64,000 nt of DNA from Natronorubrum bangense. Its GTDB lineage: Archaea; Halobacteriota; Halobacteria; Halobacteriales; Natrialbaceae. The DNA lies in the NCBI RefSeq assembly GCF_004799645.1, contig NZ_CP031305.1, positions 2,046,001 to 2,110,000 on the forward strand, written 5' to 3'. Both the position numbers and the translations under genes were made by a program. Shown one piece after another: positions 61,691-64,000 of the stretch. Position 1 is the stretch's first letter. Every line of letters begins with the position of its first letter. The notes below the pieces were generated by a model, which searched no databases, was not told the origin of the DNA, and worked only from the letters and a program-made list of their open reading frames with translations.

Positions 61691-63599
61691 GATCGATCAC
61701 CGTCGGTTGGAGACACCGCTCGAACGGACCGGGCGTGTGATCGTGTCGCATCGTCGAATCGTCCTCGAGTACACACGCCGTCGCGGGCATCGTCAGGACT
61801 GTCAACAGCGTATAAAGCTCGCCGACACGGTCTTCGCCGCGACAGTGGGTCCGGTACAACTCGCGTATCGCGTCGGCGTCCGGACCGGGGAGCGCGTCGG
61901 CGAGACCGCCCTTCGCCTCGAGGATGTCGGTCGCGAACCCGAACGAGCGAAGCAGTTCTGCGTCGTCAAGCCACGGGCCGTCGGTCAGATACGGCTCCGG
62001 CGGCGACCGGGGCGAGACGTACTTCTGCCAGCACTCCATCGCGTGTTCGCCGGCGTACGCGGCCGGGAACGACCGCGAGAGCGAAACGCCGGTGCTCGCG
62101 TGTGGGATCGCCACCAACTCGGGGGACAGTCGCTCGACGGCCCGGTTGACGAGGTTCCGTCGGAGCCGGTACCGGATCGGCATCGACAACGAAAGGTCGA
62201 CGAGTCGGTCGTCGAGAAACGGCGTTCGATACGGAAGGGTCTGCCGGAGGGCGGTGTGAAATCGCATGTCGTCGTCGTTCGACAACGGATACAGATCGCC
62301 GTAGTAGACGACTTCCTCGAGCGAGTCGTAGGTGACGCCGTGATGGACGATCCGATCGCCCTCGCGGTAGATGTTCTCCTCGAGCACCGTCCGGAGGTCG
62401 GTCGGGGTTTCGAGATCGTCGTGGGCCCGCTCGAGCAGGAGATCGATGTAGTCGTCGACCGTCTCGACCGACCGCTCGACCGGCAGCGTCACCGATCCCA
62501 GCGGGCCGAGCGACGTCGTCGGGGACGGGATTCCGAACCCGTCGAACAGCGAGTCGGCGTACAGCCCCGACAGGAGTCCGTCGATCCGGTCCGTGAGTTC
62601 GTCTTCGAAACCGGTCGTGTACGGCTGCGTGAACCAGCCGTTGAACGAGCCCGCCCACCGGTTGCGCTCGAGCGCGTTGATCCGGTACTGTGGCCCCCGC
62701 TCGAGCAGTTCGAACTCGGCGTCAGCTGTAAGCGCGACCCGTTCCGCGATGCGGGCCTCGCGGTTCATCCAATCGTTCATATGAAACGCTGTCGCGTCCT
62801 CGAGGCCAGCCAGTACGAGCCTGGAGTCGCTGCCCCCGGAGAGCAACACGCCGTAGTCGCGACCGTCTCGCGTCCACTCCTCGACGACCGTCCGGAACCG
62901 ACGCGTGAACTCGTCGACAAACCACTCGAACGACTCATCGCGCGGGCAGTATCGCGGCCGCCAGTACTGGTCGGTCGTCAGGTCGCCCTCGGCGAGCGAA
63001 AGCGTCGTGATCGTCCCCGGCTCGAGTTTCTCGATTTTCTCGAACGGCGTCGTCACCCCGAACGTTCGGCGAAAGGCGAGATACTCGTGGAGGTACGCCG
63101 GGGAGAAGGCAGTGTCAACTGCCGGATGAAACGGGAGCGCCTGGACGTTCGTCGAAAAGACGAGCGTCTCGTCATCTGGCCGCGTCCAGTAGACCGGTAC
63201 CGTGCCGAGTCGATCGGTACACAACGAGAGTCGGTCGCGTTCCGCGTCGTACAAGAGCAGCGTGAAGTTCCCGTTGAGTTCGCCGACGAAGTCGATCCCT
63301 TCGCGTTCGTACCGCGACAGGCAGTACTGTGCGGGATCGACACCGGTGGGACGAGGCTCGTACTGTCCGGGTCGCGTTCCGTCGCTCGAGTCGGCTCCGT
63401 ACACGTCGCCGATCACCCAGCAGCAGATCGATCCATTGCTGGCCGCGTGGGGACTGTTCGAGGCCCGGTGTACCCGTGGCGCTGCCGCGATCGCCACGCC
63501 GTCGGTTGCGTACTGTACGCTGGCGTCGGACGGAAGCCAGTCGTCGAGTATGCCCGCAGCCGAGCCGCCGGTGTGGACCACCCCGTGTGTGTATCGCAT
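61683..63599 (-). CDS. Asparagine-synthetase-like amidotransferase lacking the glutaminase Cys
   Basis: The 638-residue protein has the AsnB two-domain form. The N-terminal glutaminase-like part includes YEREGIDFVGELNGNFTLLL and DRLGTVPVYW, but it starts MRYTHGVVHTGG, so the nucleophile Cys2 of glutamine-dependent enzymes is absent. The C-terminal synthetase part has the PP-loop SGGSDS (residues 254-259) and later YRTPFLDDRLVDLSLSMP. Such enzymes adenylate a carboxylate and form an amide or lactam without glutamine, as in lasso-peptide cyclases and beta-lactam synthetases; some surface-glycan amidases are also related. GAGGTGAT five bases before ATG 63599 is a strong Shine-Dalgarno. A short peptide gene ends six bases upstream. 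Confidence 0.87.
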   Translation of the reverse strand: MRYTHGVVHTGGSAAGILDDWLPSDASVQYATDGVAIAAAPRVHRASNSPHAASNGSICCWVIGDVYGADSSDGTRPGQYEPRPTGVDPAQYCLSRYEREGIDFVGELNGNFTLLLYDAERDRLSLCTDRLGTVPVYWTRPDDETLVFSTNVQALPFHPAVDTAFSPAYLHEYLAFRRTFGVTTPFEKIEKLEPGTITTLSLAEGDLTTDQYWRPRYCPRDESFEWFVDEFTRRFRTVVEEWTRDGRDYGVLLSGGSDSRLVLAGLEDATAFHMNDWMNREARIAERVALTADAEFELLERGPQYRINALERNRWAGSFNGWFTQPYTTGFEDELTDRIDGLLSGLYADSLFDGFGIPSPTTSLGPLGSVTLPVERSVETVDDYIDLLLERAHDDLETPTDLRTVLEENIYREGDRIVHHGVTYDSLEEVVYYGDLYPLSNDDDMRFHTALRQTLPYRTPFLDDRLVDLSLSMPIRYRLRRNLVNRAVERLSPELVAIPHASTGVSLSRSFPAAYAGEHAMECWQKYVSPRSPPEPYLTDGPWLDDAELLRSFGFATDILEAKGGLADALPGPDADAIRELYRTHCRGEDRVGELYTLLTVLTMPATACVLEDDSTMRHDHTPGPFERCLQPTVIDLD

Positions 63600-63605
63600 C
63601 TCTCA

Positions 63606-63704
63606 TCACCTCTCCGCCGAGTCGAGCAGCGCTTGCTGATCGACGGTCGACGAAAGTACGCGAGCCTGCATCATAGCCGACGGAAGTACGCGAGCCTGCA
63701 TCAT
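63606..63704 (-). CDS. Putative leaderless 32-residue peptide with duplicated decapeptide
   Basis: The frame encodes a 32-residue peptide beginning MMQARVLPSA, then MMQARVLSST and a 12-residue tail VDQQALLDSAER. Its first ATG (63704) lies about 27-29 nt after a strong TATA (TATAATAAATA), so the mRNA should begin at this codon. The stop TGA is within the Shine-Dalgarno of the AsnB-like gene, which starts six bases later. This supports a first cistron of that operon: a peptide substrate, a leader peptide or a regulatory uORF. No known family is recognised. Confidence 0.5.
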   Translation of the reverse strand: MMQARVLPSAMMQARVLSSTVDQQALLDSAER

Positions 63705-63707
63705 AGC
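63648..63707. repeat. 30-bp tandem repeat, two full units
   Basis: Two 30-bp units (63648-63677 and 63678-63707) differ at one position (CGACGAAAG versus CGACGGAAG); a further nine bases, CGACGAAGG, begin a third. On the minus strand the unit length keeps frame and duplicates the decapeptide of the small ORF. Confidence 0.9.
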
Positions 63708-63726
63708 CGACGAAGGGGTCGCTGCG

Positions 63727-63740
63727 GTATTTATTATATC
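63727..63740 (-). promoter_or_regulatory. TATA element of the peptide/AsnB-like/ATP-grasp operon
   Basis: Read on the minus strand, GATATAATAAATAC is a strong haloarchaeal TATA element in an AT-rich stretch (63725-63750). Its centre is about 27-29 nt before the ATG at 63704. Confidence 0.65.
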
Positions 63741-63768
63741 TATGATAGAATCAATGCATTCCGTGAGT

Positions 63769-63924
63769 TCAGTCGCAGTAACTGAGATTGGCCTCCATCA
63801 CGAATCCGTAACCCGCTGAACGGCCGTCCGAGACCCGGTATTTCGGCCGACCGACACGACTGATCGAGCGATCGTCCGCCGGGAGCATCGCCTTCACACT
63901 ACGGCACGACGGGAACTCTTTCAC
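63769..63924 (-). CDS. Small ORF, possible peptide (51 codons from GTG or 39 from ATG)
   Basis: The frame from GTG 63924, or from ATG 63888, ends at 63769. It contains RVGRPKYRVSDGRS and ends AGYGFVMEANLSYCD. The composition (Gly/Tyr/Phe-rich end after a basic-acidic front) is unlike typical intergenic frames and recalls a leader-core layout. It lies directly upstream of the AsnB-like operon on the same strand. The remainder of 63780-64000 shows no larger gene. It could equally be a chance frame. Confidence 0.3.
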   Translation of the reverse strand: MKEFPSCRSVKAMLPADDRSISRVGRPKYRVSDGRSAGYGFVMEANLSYCD

Positions 63925-64000
63925 GTGGTAAAACCGTTAGAAACAGTTCATGATCGATTCGTCGGGTGTCGAGCTCCGTCCGATCGTCAGACGTCGGGAC

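Noticed and set aside
63648..63707. Start of a CRISPR array at the right edge
   Set aside because: The units are directly adjacent with no spacers between them.
61659..63785. Very long plus-strand frame opposite the AsnB-like gene
   Set aside because: Arg-rich mirror of a gene with clear PP-loop and AsnB motifs; a usual antisense shadow in GC-rich DNA.

Overview
The window is about 64 kb of a haloarchaeal chromosome. Evidence: high GC; very acidic, D/E-rich proteins; twin-arginine lipoprotein signals; TATA boxes placed about 27 nt before start codons, which suggests many leaderless mRNAs; and archaeal signature genes (dphB, Elp3, pelota, RqcH, trm5, a Dna2-like fused nuclease-helicase, an archaeal RecJ-like protein). 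Gene content resembles the Natrinema/Haloterrigena branch, but that placement is inference. No rRNA, CRISPR array or complete insertion sequence is visible. One tRNA (Thr, CGT) is present.

Layout. 0-7.7 kb: truncated DMT exporter, HTTM membrane protein, leuB, alpha/beta hydrolase, a polysaccharide-deacetylase-like lipoprotein and dphB. 7.7-17 kb: a metal region. It holds a FecCD-type siderophore/cobalamin ABC importer (minus strand), a DtxR-family regulator, a ZnuA/TroA-type metal importer (binding protein, ATPase, ABC-3 permease) and a P1B-4-type metal exporter ATPase (SPC and HEGST motifs). Boxes of the form TTAG-N6-CTAA precede the importer and the exporter, and a third sits on an orphan promoter beside a decayed permease fragment. 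17-23 kb: Rieske protein, trm5, tRNA-Thr with a duplicated 3' end, a CoA-disulfide-reductase-like enzyme and the bioYMN biotin transporter. 23-27 kb: a 1277-residue secreted protein with an unusual Gly-Ala/Gln repeat region.

27-43 kb: many small conserved haloarchaeal genes plus information-processing genes (RecJ-like protein, Elp3, RqcH, pelota) and tenA. A small IS200/IS605-related, PATE-like element (40.1-40.4 kb) sits next to a chimeric pseudogene: the start of a cyclic 2,3-diphosphoglycerate synthetase joined to what looks like the end of a PHP-type hydrolase. 43-57 kb: a TrmB regulator with an MMPL/RND transporter, an RNase Z-like protein, an Lhr helicase, an F420 oxidoreductase, an AIR-synthase-like protein, a potassium channel, a PAP2 phosphatase and a lipoprotein. 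57-64 kb: the Dna2-like protein, then an ATP-grasp ligase and an asparagine-synthetase-like enzyme without the glutaminase cysteine. Their upstream region contains a probable leaderless 32-codon peptide gene with a duplicated decapeptide.

The most unusual signals are the peptide/AsnB-like/ATP-grasp cassette at the right edge, a family of three 75-bp intergenic hairpin repeats whose 12-bp cores occur in both orientations and which supply the stop codons of two genes, and the repeat region of the surface protein.
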